Positions 14,972-25,658 of a DNA stretch of 64,000 nt are shown piece after piece (the stretch's first letter is position 1; every line of letters begins with the position of its first letter). Source of the DNA: an uncultured Flavobacteriaceae bacterium (GTDB lineage Bacteria; Bacteroidota; Bacteroidia; Flavobacteriales; Flavobacteriaceae). Position numbers and translations under genes: made by a program. The notes under the pieces were generated by a model. It was not told the origin of the DNA, made no database searches, and saw only the letters and a list, made by a program, of their open reading frames with translations. Location: NCBI GenBank assembly GCA_943788095.1, contig CALSOZ010000001.1, positions 310,001 through 374,000 on the forward strand, written 5' to 3'.

Positions 14972-16318
14972 ATGGAAGAAAAAATAAAAGGATTTTTAGA
15001 TCTAGTAAAGGAAAGAAACGGACATGAATCTGAATTTATTCAGGCGGTAGAAGAAGTTGCTGAAACCGTGATTCCTTACATTGTGAAACATGATATTTAT
15101 CATGGAAAAAACATCTTGTTAAGGATGGTTGAGCCCGAACGCGCGATTTCATTTCGAGTCAATTGGGTCGATGATCATGGCGAAATACAGGTGAATCGGG
15201 GGTATCGAATTCAAATGAATTCAGCCATTGGACCGTATAAAGGAGGGCTTCGATTTCATCCAACGGTTAATATGAGTATTTTGAAATTCTTAGCATTTGA
15301 ACAAGTTTTCAAAAACAGCTTAACAACTCTTCCAATGGGCGGCGGAAAAGGTGGAAGTGACTTTGACCCAAAAGGAAAAAGTGATAATGAAATCATGCGA
15401 TTTTGTCATGCATTTATGAGTGAGTTGTTTCGTCATATTGGCCCAAATACGGATATCCCAGCAGGAGATATTGGTGTTGGAGGTCGCGAAATCGGATTCC
15501 TTTTTGGAATGTATAAAAAATTAAAAAACGAATTTACGGGTGTTCTTACAGGAAAAGGAATGACTTGGGGAGGATCACTGATTCGTCCAGAAGCTACAGG
15601 TTATGGAAATGTGTATTTTGCTGAAAAAATGTTGCAAACTAAAGGCGATAGTTTTAAAGGAAAAACAGTTGTAATTTCTGGATCTGGAAATGTCGCACAA
15701 TACGCTGCCGAAAAAACAATTCAACTCGGAGGTAAAGTAGTTACTTTATCAGATTCTTCAGGTTACATCTTAGATCATGAGGGGATTGACACTGATAAGT
15801 TGGCATTTGTAATGGAGCTTAAAAACATTAAAAGAGGCCGAATAAGCGAATATACTAAGGTCTATCCAAATGCTAAGTTTGTGGCTAACAAAACGCCTTG
15901 GGAGGTGAAATGTGAGGTTGCATTACCTTGCGCCACCCAAAATGAGTTAAATGAGCATGACGCTGAGATGTTGTTAAAAAACGGTTGTATTTGTGTGAGC
16001 GAAGGCGCCAATATGCCTTCGACAAAAGATGCAATTACAAAGTTCCACGAAGCTCAGATCTTATTTGCTCCTGGGAAAGCATCCAATGCTGGCGGTGTTG
16101 CAACTTCAGGACTGGAAATGACTCAAAACTCTTTACGTTACAATTGGTCAAGAGAAGAAGTTGATGAAAAGCTAAAAGATATCATGTCTAATATTCACGA
16201 TGCGTGTATTGAATATGGTAAAGACGAAAAAACAGGGTATATCGATTATGTAAAAGGGGCCAATATTGCAGGGTTCGTAAAAGTAGCCGACGCAATGCTC
16301 GCACAAGGCGTCGTGTAA
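14972..16318 (+). CDS. gdhA: NADP-type glutamate dehydrogenase
   Basis: At 448 residues this is the hexameric GDH-I class. The catalytic block PMGGGKGGSDFDPKGKSDNE (Lys near residue 127) binds 2-oxoglutarate and ammonia, RGYRIQMNSAIGPYKGGLRFH precedes it, and SGSGNVAQYAAEKTIQLGGKV forms the Rossmann dinucleotide-binding turn. It assimilates ammonium into glutamate in the cytosol. The gene has its own promoter at 14922 and a strong terminator 20 bp downstream, so it is monocistronic. Confidence 0.95.
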   Translation: MEEKIKGFLDLVKERNGHESEFIQAVEEVAETVIPYIVKHDIYHGKNILLRMVEPERAISFRVNWVDDHGEIQVNRGYRIQMNSAIGPYKGGLRFHPTVNMSILKFLAFEQVFKNSLTTLPMGGGKGGSDFDPKGKSDNEIMRFCHAFMSELFRHIGPNTDIPAGDIGVGGREIGFLFGMYKKLKNEFTGVLTGKGMTWGGSLIRPEATGYGNVYFAEKMLQTKGDSFKGKTVVISGSGNVAQYAAEKTIQLGGKVVTLSDSSGYILDHEGIDTDKLAFVMELKNIKRGRISEYTKVYPNAKFVANKTPWEVKCEVALPCATQNELNEHDAEMLLKNGCICVSEGANMPSTKDAITKFHEAQILFAPGKASNAGGVATSGLEMTQNSLRYNWSREEVDEKLKDIMSNIHDACIEYGKDEKTGYIDYVKGANIAGFVKVADAMLAQGVV

Positions 16319-16337
16319 TAACGACCAGACATATTCT

Positions 16338-16372
16338 AAAAAGCTTTCAAATCAATGAAAGCTTTTTTTGTT
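16338..16372 (+). terminator. Intrinsic terminator of gdhA
   Basis: The stem aaaagctttca / tgaaagctttt with a short loop is followed by a T run, 20 bp after the gdhA stop. Confidence 0.88.
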
Positions 16373-16410
16373 TATATATAATAATGCGACAATTTCTCGT
16401 TAGTTATAAA

Positions 16411-16418
16411 TATATTTG
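16411..16418 (+). promoter_or_regulatory. -7 promoter element of porZ
   Basis: TATATTTG lies 17 bp before the GTG start of the porZ-like gene, in an AT-rich gap after the gdhA terminator. Confidence 0.55.
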
Positions 16419-16435
16419 AACCTAAATATCAATTC

Positions 16436-18796
16436 GTGAAAACATACTTTTATGTACTTATCCTCTTTTTTGTGCTCTCCACGTTTTCTTGGGGCCAGAA
16501 CGATGATACATCATGGATTGGACATTTTTCATATTTGAACATTAAGGAAGTTGTTCAAGGGGATACAAAATTTTATGCAGCTTCAGAAAATTCAATCTTT
16601 TCCTATGACCCAAGTACCAATCAACTCGAAACGATTACAACACTTAATGGGCTCTCAGGAGAGTTAATCTCAACAATTCATTATAGCAGCAATTATCAAT
16701 TATTGTTGATAGGTTATAAAAATGGTTTGATCGAAGTTTTTAAAGATACAGAAAAACAAGTTTTAAAAGTAATTGATGTTATCAATAAAACAACCATACC
16801 ATCGTCTCAAAAAAAAATCAACCACTTTAACGAACTTGGTAACGTTGTATATATCGCAACAGATTACGGAATTTCAGTGTATAATCTAGAAAATTTAGAG
16901 TTTGGGGACACATATTACATTGGAACAAATGGGACGCAGGTAAGCGTTAATCAAACCGCTGTTTTTAACAATGAATTATATGCAGCTTGTGGATATAATA
17001 CGGGGTTAAAAAAAGCAAGCTTATCCAATGCAAATTTAATAGATTTTAAATTTTGGGATTTAGTAGTTTCTGGGGATTTTAAATTTATTGGCGCTAATGC
17101 TACTAGTTTATACACGATAAAGTCAAATGATATTTTATATAAAATCGAAGGATCAACCCTAGAGGTTAAGACCGCTTTACCGCAGTCGGTTTTAGAGTTG
17201 AAGCTATCTGACGATTCTGTTTTGGTATCGACTCCATCCGTTATTTATCATTATGATGCGACGATTAACCTTATAGATACGCTTCCAGTTAGGGATGAAT
17301 TTGACACTAGCTATACTAGCGCATTACTCTTAAACGATGCGCTTTATATTGGTACAACTGATTTTGGGGTGTTAAAATCAGATATGAGATCATCCTTAGG
17401 CTATGAGGAAATACACCCCTCTGGACCGCTTAGAAATAGTGTATTTTCTTTGGAATACGGCTATGATAATTTATGGGTTACTTTTGGAGCCTATTCAATA
17501 TTTTTCACCCCAAATTTAAAAAAAAGAGGGATAAGCCGTTTACAAAATGTTGAATGGGATAATGTAATATATGACAGTATTCAAAATACAGTCCAATCCA
17601 ATGTTTACGACTTAAATAAAATCTCCATAAACCCCTTAGACCCAGACCAAATATTTATAAGCTCACTTCACAGTGGCTTATTAAGTCTTAAAGTTGAGGA
17701 CTCCATGACCCTTTTTGACCCGTCTAATAGCGGATTAGAGGCTCTAATATATACACCTGATCCAAATTATATTTCCATTCGTGTTTCAGGATCTGTTTTT
17801 GATGACCAAAGCGATTTGTGGATTTTAAATTCTAAAGTTAAAAGGCCTCTCAAAAAATTAAGCCCAATTAATAACCAATGGACTTCATACGATTTCACAT
17901 CCATTATACCAGATCCTTTAAGTGACGAAAATGGTTTTAGTGAAATTGTTATCGGACCGGATGGAACAAAATGGATTGGGAGTTATAGATCTGGTTTGAT
18001 TGGTTTCAATGAAAATGGGATGTTGCTAAAAAACATAAACGATAAAGATGTTTCGAACCTTCCGACAACCGCAGTCAAAGCATTAGCACTAGATAAAAAC
18101 AACGTCCTCTGGATTGGAACTTACAGAGGTTTAAGAGTTTTGTATAATACCTCAAATTTTTTCACAGAAGATATCGTAAGAACCGAACCTATTATTATTC
18201 TCGAAGATGGCATTGCACAAGAGTTATTGTCGCTACAATTTATATCAGATATCATCGTTGATGGATCAAACAATAAATGGATTTCTACGGCAGATGCCGG
18301 CGTTTTTTATGTATCATCGGATGGTCAAAACACCATTCACCATTTCACTAAAGACAATTCGCCACTTCCTTCAAATGGCGTGAATGATATGGCTTTAGAT
18401 TCCAAAAATGGGATTATATATTTTGGAACCGATCGGGGTTTGGTCGCCTTTAAAACAGGTGGGTCTAGCACAAACGAATCACTCGAAGCGGTTTATGTGT
18501 ATCCAAATCCTGTAAGACCAGGTTTTAATATGGCCGAGGATAAGATCAAAATCCAAAACATTAGTGAAAATGTTAATATCAAAATAACCGACATTGAAGG
18601 TAATTTAGTCGCCGAAGCACAATCGAATGTTAATTTACGTTACAAAGGTAACAACCTTGAGCTCGACGGTGGAACGGCTTATTGGAATGGAAAAAATTTA
18701 GCAAATAACACGGTGGCTTCTGGAGTTTATGTTGTACTTCTTTCAGACTTTGACACCCTTGAAACGAAAGTTTCAAAAATAATGATCATACGCTAA
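16436..18796 (+). CDS. porZ: PorZ-like two-propeller T9SS component
   Basis: The 786-residue secreted protein (GTG start, signal peptide ending LSTFSWGQ) contains many propeller blades of the two-component-regulator type, for example GTKWIGSYRSGLIGF, NVLWIGTYRGLRVLYN and NKWISTADAGVFYVS. It ends with a T9SS type A sorting domain (VYVYPNPVRPGF to KVSKIMIIR). PorZ is a surface component of the type IX attachment complex that binds A-LPS in Porphyromonas. Its stop overlaps the recO start (TAATG), a gene order common in Bacteroidota. The identification is by architecture and synteny. Confidence 0.85.
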   Translation: MKTYFYVLILFFVLSTFSWGQNDDTSWIGHFSYLNIKEVVQGDTKFYAASENSIFSYDPSTNQLETITTLNGLSGELISTIHYSSNYQLLLIGYKNGLIEVFKDTEKQVLKVIDVINKTTIPSSQKKINHFNELGNVVYIATDYGISVYNLENLEFGDTYYIGTNGTQVSVNQTAVFNNELYAACGYNTGLKKASLSNANLIDFKFWDLVVSGDFKFIGANATSLYTIKSNDILYKIEGSTLEVKTALPQSVLELKLSDDSVLVSTPSVIYHYDATINLIDTLPVRDEFDTSYTSALLLNDALYIGTTDFGVLKSDMRSSLGYEEIHPSGPLRNSVFSLEYGYDNLWVTFGAYSIFFTPNLKKRGISRLQNVEWDNVIYDSIQNTVQSNVYDLNKISINPLDPDQIFISSLHSGLLSLKVEDSMTLFDPSNSGLEALIYTPDPNYISIRVSGSVFDDQSDLWILNSKVKRPLKKLSPINNQWTSYDFTSIIPDPLSDENGFSEIVIGPDGTKWIGSYRSGLIGFNENGMLLKNINDKDVSNLPTTAVKALALDKNNVLWIGTYRGLRVLYNTSNFFTEDIVRTEPIIILEDGIAQELLSLQFISDIIVDGSNNKWISTADAGVFYVSSDGQNTIHHFTKDNSPLPSNGVNDMALDSKNGIIYFGTDRGLVAFKTGGSSTNESLEAVYVYPNPVRPGFNMAEDKIKIQNISENVNIKITDIEGNLVAEAQSNVNLRYKGNNLELDGGTAYWNGKNLANNTVASGVYVVLLSDFDTLETKVSKIMIIR

Positions 18797-19512
18797 TGGT
18801 TATTTCAACGAAAGCAATTGTCATCTCAAAAATTAAATATAACGACAACGATCTTATAGTTAAATGCTACACTGCGTCTTCTGGAGTGAAAAGTTATTTA
18901 ATTAAAAACGCCTCTAAAACTAAAAAAGGGAAACTAAAGCCTGCTTATTTTCAACTACTTTCATTACTACAAATAGAAGCAGAGCATAAGGAAACTCGAG
19001 GGTTACAATATTTCAAAGAAGTTCGCCTACACAAACCTTACGAATCGCTACACACCAATATTTTTAAATCAACAGTTTTATTGTTTTTATCCGAAATTTT
19101 ATCAATGATTTTAAACGAGGAAGAAGCCAATACGCCTCTTTTTGAATACATTGAAACCACCCTGTTATGGTTTGATGCCAGTGAAAACACAGGCACATTT
19201 CATCATCAATTTTTAATGGGATTGACAAAGTTTTTAGGGATCAATCCAGATACAACTCAAAACGACCAACCTTATTTTAATTTGCAAGATGGTAAATTTC
19301 AACCCAACCTAGGGGACTACTGTGTTAGTGGTGAAAAATTAAAATTATTAAAACCATTCTTGGGCACAAAATTTGATACGACAATAACGCACGCGCTAAA
19401 TGCTTTTCAAAAGCACGAATTACTCAATATGATTTTAAGCTATTTTAAATTACATTTGCATGCATTTAAACACCCCAAGTCATTAACAGTTTTAAATCAA
19501 GTATACAGCTAA
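18796..19512 (+). CDS. recO: DNA repair protein RecO
   Basis: A 238-residue protein beginning VISTKAIVISKIKYNDNDLIVKCYTASSGVKSYLIK, the OB fold of RecO, followed by a helical domain. It anneals ssDNA and helps load RecA in the RecFOR pathway. The zinc-finger Cys set of some RecO proteins is not present. Its ATG overlaps the porZ stop by 1-2 bases, and a TonB-dependent receptor gene starts 2 bp after its own stop, so the run is a single operon. Confidence 0.9.
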   Translation: MVISTKAIVISKIKYNDNDLIVKCYTASSGVKSYLIKNASKTKKGKLKPAYFQLLSLLQIEAEHKETRGLQYFKEVRLHKPYESLHTNIFKSTVLLFLSEILSMILNEEEANTPLFEYIETTLLWFDASENTGTFHHQFLMGLTKFLGINPDTTQNDQPYFNLQDGKFQPNLGDYCVSGEKLKLLKPFLGTKFDTTITHALNAFQKHELLNMILSYFKLHLHAFKHPKSLTVLNQVYS

Positions 19513-19513
19513 A

Positions 19514-21915
19514 ATGAATCATTTTGCGTATTATTTTTTTGGCCTTTTTACTCTGACGATTTCAGCGCAACAAATTGTTGTAGCCGACGAAACAACCAGG
19601 GAACCTCTTCCTGGGACTGCTGTGTTCAATCAAGTCAAAACCAAAACATTTGTCACAGATATTGATGGCCAAGTTGGTCTTGAAAAGTTTCAAGATTTTG
19701 AAAAAATTTATGTTCAACACCTTTCCTATCACAAAATTTCAGTTCTTAAATCATCGATTCAGGACACGGTTTTTCTTGCTCCAAAAGCAACAAGTTTAAA
19801 CGAAGTTGTGATATCGGCCTCCAAATTTAAACAGAGTAAAAAAGAAGTCCCACAAAATATTATAAGTATTAGTTCCAAAGAGGTTCGGTTTTCTAATCCG
19901 CAAACTAGCGCAGATTTATTAAGTAATAGCGGACGAGTGTTTGTGCAAAAAAGTCAATTAGGAGGTGGAAGCCCAATGATTCGAGGGTTTTCTACAAATA
20001 GACTCCTAATCACAGTGGATGGTGTGCGCTTGAACAACGCCATATTTAGAAGTGGAAATGTTCAAAACGTATTGTCAATAAACCCTTTTAATGTTGAAAG
20101 AACGGAGGTCATTTTAGGAGCTGGATCTGTTATTTATGGAAGCGACGCCATTGGTGGAGTCATGAACTTTTATACAACAACGCCAAAACTATCCGAATCT
20201 CAAACACCCTATTTGTCGGCGCGAAGCACCATTCGATATGCTTCTGCGAATAGTGAAAAAACATCCCATATCGGTTTTAATTTGGGATTTCAAAAATGGG
20301 GATTTCACAGTAGTGTTAGCGTGTCTGATTTTGGAGATTTGAAGATGGGAACCAACGGCCCAGAAGATTATTTAAGGCTTAATTTTAGCCAACGTTTGAA
20401 CGGTCTAGACCTGATGGTTCCTAACACGTCTCCTAGAGTTCAGAAATTCACTAATTTTCGCCAATTACACCTTGCTCAGAAAGTGTTATATAAAGCAAGT
20501 AACGATTTAAAATTTGATCTGGGGGTTCATTACTCGACGACTTCCGATTATCCTAGATATGATAAACTAGCAACGTATGACGCTGCTGATGTTTTAAGCT
20601 ATGCAGAATGGAATTACGGCCCTCAAGATTGGCTATTAGCAAATGTACAAATGACTAAATTAAGCAGCCGTTCCAATCTGCATGATAAAGTCAAAGTGTC
20701 GCTCGCATATCAGAATTTTAAAGAGAGTCGGATTAATAGAAAATTTAATTCAGACACTCGAAATATTAGAGAAGAGAATGTAGATGCTCTTTCTTTGAAC
20801 TTTGATTTTGATAAAACGATTTCAGAAAAAGCGAACATCTCTTACGGAACAGAGTATATATACAATCGTGTTGGCTCTAAAGGTCGAGCCACCAACATCA
20901 CAACCAATACGCCTCAGGCCATCGCCTCTCGTTATCCCAACGGTTCGAACTGGCAAACCTTAGCAGCCTATTTAAGTCATAAGTACAAACCGAATCCTAA
21001 GCTAACGGTACAATCTGGTGCACGATACAATTATGTAACTATTAATGCAGATTTAACCGCTAATAATTTATTTTTCAACCTTCCTTTTAAAATGGCGAAT
21101 CTAGATACCAGTGCGCTAACGGGGACTCTTGGTTTTAGTTGGAATCCGAACTCCACCTTTCTCTGGAAACTTAATATGACCACGGCATTTCGAGCTCCAA
21201 ATATTGACGACATTGGAAAAATATTTGAATCCGAACCCGGCTTAGTTGTGGTGCCAAATGGTAAGCTTAAGCCCGAATATGCCTATGGTGGTGAATTGGG
21301 AGTTACGGTCAATTTAGACGAATCATTAGTTTTTGATTGTTCCGCTTATTACACTTATTTAGACAACGCATTGGTTCGGAAAAAGTTCGTAGTTGAAGGC
21401 GAATCGGTAATGGAATACTATGGCGAATCAAGCGAAATTCAAGCCATACAAAATGCTTCTAAGTCTTGGATTTATGGTTTTGAAGCAGGCTTAAAAGCGC
21501 GACTTTTAAAGGCTTTAGAATTCACCTCTCAATTTAGTTATGTACACGGTGTTCAAGAAGAATTACCTGGAGTTGAAATGCCTGTGAGACATGTAGCGCC
21601 TGTTTTTGGAAATGCTCATATTATATGGAAACACAATAAATTACAGTTTGATGGATTCGTAAATTATAACGGGGTGCTTCGCAACTCAGATATTTCAGAT
21701 GAATTATCAGACGATTTATTTGCCTTAGACTCTCAAGGAAACCCTTATGCGCCGTCATGGTACACGCTCAACCTTAGAACACAGTTTGATTTAATAAATC
21801 AATTTCTTTTGTTGGTGCTATTGAAAACATCACCAATCAACGGTATCGAACCTATTCATCAGGAATTTCCGCACCAGGAACCAATCTGATTTTCGCGATT
21901 ACTTATAAACCATAA
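19514..21915 (+). pseudogene. TonB-dependent outer-membrane receptor, frameshifted near the 3' end
   Basis: The protein has a signal peptide, a carboxypeptidase-like beta-sandwich N-terminus (about 20-95), a plug with NEVVISASKF, GGGSPMIRGFSTNRLLITVDGVRLNN and VIYGSDAIGGVMNFYT, and a barrel of about 600 residues. The ORF track ends at 21889 with an unnatural tail. Frame +1 from about 21807 reads VGAIENITNQRYR and ends FAITYKP at 21913-21915, the expected receptor C-terminus. One T appears to be missing from ctttt at 21806-21810. Either a mutation destroys the last two strands or it is a sequencing error. Ligand is unknown, possibly heme or a siderophore. Confidence 0.85.
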
Positions 21916-21917
21916 GA

Positions 21918-22394
21918 ATGTATCAAACGCATAAAACATACACCTTAGAAGAGGCCCTTTCGAAACTTCAAAGGTATTGCGCCTATCAAGATCGTTGCCA
22001 TAAAGAAGTGGAGCAAAAACTCAAGCAAATGCGAATGATTCCCGAAGCCATTGAAATTATTATGGTGGCACTAATTGAAGACGGTCATCTCAACGAAGAA
22101 CGGTTTGCAAAAGCTTTTGTAAGAGGGAAATTTAACATTAAAAAATGGGGAAAAGTCCGATTGACCTTAGAACTCAAACAAAGACAACTGTCTAAGTATA
22201 TGATTAAAACGGCACTTTTAGAAATTGACCCTAACGACTATCTTCAAACGTTTCACACTTTAGCAGAAAAAAAAGCAGCAACGCTGACCGAAAACGATCC
22301 GTGGAAAAAAAAGAAAAAACTCGCCGACTACCTTCTTTATAGAGGATGGGAATCCCATCTGGTTTATGATAAGGTGAATGCGCTTATCAACTAG
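21918..22394 (+). CDS. recX: Regulatory protein RecX
   Basis: The 158-residue all-helical protein has the RecX repeats: ALSKLQRYCAYQDRCHKEVEQKL, EDGHLNEERFAKAFVRGKFNIKKWGKVRLTLELKQR and KKKLADYLLYRGWESHLVYDKVN. RecX restrains RecA filament growth. It begins 2 bp after the corrected stop of the TonB receptor and is followed by a convergent receptor gene. Co-location with recO in one transcript makes this stretch a recombination-linked operon interrupted by an outer-membrane receptor. Confidence 0.9.
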   Translation: MYQTHKTYTLEEALSKLQRYCAYQDRCHKEVEQKLKQMRMIPEAIEIIMVALIEDGHLNEERFAKAFVRGKFNIKKWGKVRLTLELKQRQLSKYMIKTALLEIDPNDYLQTFHTLAEKKAATLTENDPWKKKKKLADYLLYRGWESHLVYDKVNALIN

Positions 22395-22397
22395 TCT

Positions 22398-24221
22398 TTA
22401 AAACGAATAATTAACACCTACTAAAACATTCCCTTTTGGCATTGGCACAAAACCAGTTTCAATATAATCTGTATTGAAAATATTATTTCCAATAATAGAC
22501 AGTTCCAAGTTTCGAAGACTCAACGTTGCTTGTACATCGACCACGCTATAGCTTGTTCCAGAAGCACGTTCGGCAAATTTATACACAATACTTTGTGAAA
22601 TGTTTTTCAGAAACTGAGAACGAACGGTCGCTGTAAAATGATGTGTCAATGAGTTGATGACATACTTAGAGTAAGCTGTCTTCACATCGTTTAGGTCTTC
22701 GTCTAAATACGTATATCCTAAATTAATATTTTGAGGATACAACCCCAAATCAAAACTCGACGACAGATTAAACTCTGCTCCTGTAGAATTTAAACTTTTT
22801 AGATTGGTTGCGAGCCATTTATCGGCTTCATTTTCTTTGGTATAATCAATTAAATTAGTCGAAGATCTGTTAAAAATTGCGACATAAGCATTGAAGTTTT
22901 CTCCAAAATATTTTAACCCAATTTCTTCTGAAAGCGCTTTTTCGGGCTCTAAGTTTTCATTTCCTAAGTCGGTTCTTCCCACATAATATAAGTCGGTATA
23001 AGTTGGGACTCTATAGGTATATCCCACATTTGCATACGCTTTGAAGTTGTCATCAATAGCATAGCCAATATCAACGCCTGGAAGGGCGTGAAATTTAAAA
23101 TCCGAAAAGTAATTCACCGAAACTCCAGGCGTAATATCTAAGGTGTTATTCGCAAAAGAAAACCGGTGTTCAAGGAATAAGTTGGCCATTAGTCGGTCTC
23201 GTTTTCCCAAATTGGTACTGGTCATAAATACCTTAGCAACATCAATTCCAAAGCCTGTGATTCCCGCAGTTGAGCTATAAGAGGCATTGACTTGTAGTCC
23301 TGTTTTGTTAGAAATGTGTAAGTTTCTGAAAAAAGAGGGGTCTTCGCGTTTGAATAGATACATGTCTTGGGTTCGTTTCCAGTAGATCCGTGGCGTTATT
23401 TTAAATGTTTCGGTTTCAAATTTCGTTGAAGCACCAACAAGGCTACTTTGCGTTTCTTCATATTGATCGCTCCCACTTTCAACCGCATAAAATTGGTTTG
23501 CTCCAAATTTTCGCTTGGCCAAATATCCAATGACATCGATAGGATTTGTATTCGCATTAAAGCGGCCTTTTATAAAGTAATTTTGATTTTCAAAATCGGT
23601 GTTATATCGATAGCCTTCCGAAGTATTTATCGAGGCATGCCCTATGAGTGCTGAGTTTTCCAACTGCTTCCCTAAAGTTACAGTGCCTTGTTGCTGCTCG
23701 TAAGATCCTGTTTTATATCCAACTGAATTTACGCTATTGGCATTTGATTTTGTGACAATATTAATTGCACCTGTAAAGGCATTTTGTCCAAAAACGCGTG
23801 CCGCAGGTCCTTTTATAATTTCAACGCGTTCGATAACCTCTAATGGCAGAGCCATGTTTAATGTATGGTGTCCTGTTTGAGGATCTTCGACTTTAATTCC
23901 ATCAATCAAAAGTAAAGTTTGATCAAAACTTCCCCCGCGAATGTATAAATCTGCCTGCATTCCATTGACGCCTTGGCGTCGTATATCGATGCCCGCTTCT
24001 TGTTGTAGAAGTTCGGCTAAATTAGTCGCAGGACTTTCTTGTATAGACGCTGCTGAAATAACGGTTATCGTACGAGAGTTTTTTTTAAAAGGCAATTCTA
24101 TCCTTGTAGAAGTAATCGTAATGGAATCTAATGTTTGCGCTTCTGAAGGCTGTTGTGCCAATATTGTGTGTGGTAAAAAAAAGCTGATAACAAATAGAGA
24201 TAAATAAAATCTAGTTTTCAT
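22398..24221 (-). CDS. TonB-dependent receptor, BtuB-like (607 aa)
   Basis: I place the start at the ATG at 24221 (ninth Met-containing codon of the track ORF), since it gives a clean signal peptide MKTRFYLSLFVISFFLPHTILAQ. The plug carries the TonB-box-like SITITSTR, LAELLQQEAGIDIRRQGVNG, LYIRGGSFDQTLLLIDGIKV and AFTGAINIVTKS. The barrel of about 450 residues ends NVLVGVNYSF with the terminal Phe required for insertion. BtuB/FhuA-type receptors import vitamin B12 or siderophores. No cobalamin riboswitch is visible in the 174-bp divergent gap with umuC, so the ligand is uncertain. Confidence 0.88.
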   Translation of the reverse strand: MKTRFYLSLFVISFFLPHTILAQQPSEAQTLDSITITSTRIELPFKKNSRTITVISAASIQESPATNLAELLQQEAGIDIRRQGVNGMQADLYIRGGSFDQTLLLIDGIKVEDPQTGHHTLNMALPLEVIERVEIIKGPAARVFGQNAFTGAINIVTKSNANSVNSVGYKTGSYEQQQGTVTLGKQLENSALIGHASINTSEGYRYNTDFENQNYFIKGRFNANTNPIDVIGYLAKRKFGANQFYAVESGSDQYEETQSSLVGASTKFETETFKITPRIYWKRTQDMYLFKREDPSFFRNLHISNKTGLQVNASYSSTAGITGFGIDVAKVFMTSTNLGKRDRLMANLFLEHRFSFANNTLDITPGVSVNYFSDFKFHALPGVDIGYAIDDNFKAYANVGYTYRVPTYTDLYYVGRTDLGNENLEPEKALSEEIGLKYFGENFNAYVAIFNRSSTNLIDYTKENEADKWLATNLKSLNSTGAEFNLSSSFDLGLYPQNINLGYTYLDEDLNDVKTAYSKYVINSLTHHFTATVRSQFLKNISQSIVYKFAERASGTSYSVVDVQATLSLRNLELSIIGNNIFNTDYIETGFVPMPKGNVLVGVNYSF

Positions 24222-24383
24222 AAGTAGTTTGCTTAAACTGGTCAAAATTATTTGGTAAAGATAAAAATACTAGCGCTTCCCAATCAAAAAAAGCAACTAA
24301 AAAATGTTAAAGTTTTACTTATTAAAAAAGGTGAAACGACAAAAATAAACAACGATTTTACTTTAGTCAAACGGCAAATATGC

Positions 24384-24391
24384 TACCTTTA
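24384..24391 (+). promoter_or_regulatory. -7 promoter element of umuC
   Basis: TACCTTTA resembles TAnnTTTG (final base changed) and ends 4 nt before the umuC ATG at 24396, again implying a leaderless transcript. Confidence 0.4.
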
Positions 24392-24395
24392 TACC

Positions 24396-25658
24396 ATGTT
24401 TGCACTTGTTGATTGTAATAATTTTTATGCCTCTTGTGAGCGGGTTTTTAACCCTAGTTTACGCCAAAAACCGATTGCTATTTTATCCAATAACGATGGC
24501 TGCGTGATTGCGCGCAGTGATGAAGCAAAAGCGTTAGGACTTCCTATGGGCGCGCCTGCATTTAAGTTTAAAGAATTTTTTAAGGCCAACAAGATCCAAT
24601 TATTTTCATCTAATTATGCGCTCTATGGCGATATGAGCAGCCGCGTGATGCGTATTTTAGAACAGTTCAGCCCCGATGTAGAAGTGTACAGTATCGACGA
24701 GGCTTTTCTAAAACTCAACGGATTTGATACCTATGACTTACATACGTATGGAGTTGAGATGCGTCAACGCGTCCTACAATGGACGGGTATTCCAACTTGT
24801 GTTGGGATTGCACCCACCAAAGCATTGAGTAAAGTTGCGAATAAAATTGCCCGTAAATTCCCTAAAGAAACCGGTGGGGTCTATGTGATTGATAGCGAAG
24901 AAAAACGCATCAAAGCATTGAAATGGACTCAACTTAAAGATGTTTGGGGTATTGGACCAGCACTCCACAAACGCCTTTCGGCAAAGCACTGTAAAACGGC
25001 TTATGATTTTGTACAGCTCCCCGATATGTGGGTTCGTAAAACGTTTTCAATTACAGAATGGAAACTAAAAAAAGACTTGGAAGGCATCTCTAAAATTGAG
25101 ACGGAAACCATTAAAAACAAACGCGCGATTGCCACCACTCGAAGTTTTGAGTCAACCATTACGGATGTTGAGGACCTCAAAGAACGCATCTCTACATTTG
25201 CTTGTAGCGGTGCCGAAAAACTTCGTAAACAAGGGTCTAGTTGTCATATGATGATGATTTTTCTACGAAGTGATTACCATAAAAAAAATACCGAGCAGCA
25301 CCGTGCCAGTGTGGTGGTTAACATTCCGTTTCCGACCAATTCTAGTTTAACGTTAAGTGTCAACGCTGTTAAAGCAGTTGCGTCGATTTATAAAAAAGGC
25401 ATTCACTACAAAAAAGCAGGGGTGATTCTCACAGGAATTGTTCCAACAGATAACCATCAACTGCAGTTATTCAATCAAGAGGATCCAAAACACTTACCCT
25501 TGATGCGTGCGATTGATCATATTAATAAAAAGTACGATAGCCCTAAATTAAAATTAGCCAATCAAGATTTACAACGCACATGGAAAATGCGTCAAGAACA
25601 TTTATCACCACAGTACACGACTAAATTAAAAGATATAATTACAATTCAATGTCCATAA
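24396..25658 (+). CDS. umuC: Y-family DNA polymerase, UmuC-like
   Basis: The track ORF is over-extended; the family N-terminus [19 protein letters not shown] starts at ATG 24396, giving 420 residues. The palm motif YSIDEAFL supplies the catalytic Asp-Glu, [17 protein letters not shown] forms the fingers, and a helix-hairpin-helix lies at [15 protein letters not shown]. Together with UmuD' it forms translesion polymerase V. The 10-bp overlap with umuD downstream shows translational coupling. The order umuC then umuD is reversed relative to the enterobacterial operon. Confidence 0.9.
   Translation: MFALVDCNNFYASCERVFNPSLRQKPIAILSNNDGCVIARSDEAKALGLPMGAPAFKFKEFFKANKIQLFSSNYALYGDMSSRVMRILEQFSPDVEVYSIDEAFLKLNGFDTYDLHTYGVEMRQRVLQWTGIPTCVGIAPTKALSKVANKIARKFPKETGGVYVIDSEEKRIKALKWTQLKDVWGIGPALHKRLSAKHCKTAYDFVQLPDMWVRKTFSITEWKLKKDLEGISKIETETIKNKRAIATTRSFESTITDVEDLKERISTFACSGAEKLRKQGSSCHMMMIFLRSDYHKKNTEQHRASVVVNIPFPTNSSLTLSVNAVKAVASIYKKGIHYKKAGVILTGIVPTDNHQLQLFNQEDPKHLPLMRAIDHINKKYDSPKLKLANQDLQRTWKMRQEHLSPQYTTKLKDIITIQCP

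Noticed and set aside
22398-24395. Cobalamin riboswitch expected before a BtuB-like receptor.
   Set aside because: No B12-box-like or structured element was seen in the 174-bp divergent gap, so no such call is made.
24252-24395. 48-residue N-terminal extension of umuC in the ORF track.
   Set aside because: It precedes the family start [13 protein letters not shown], reads low-complexity Lys/Asn, and covers the promoter box.
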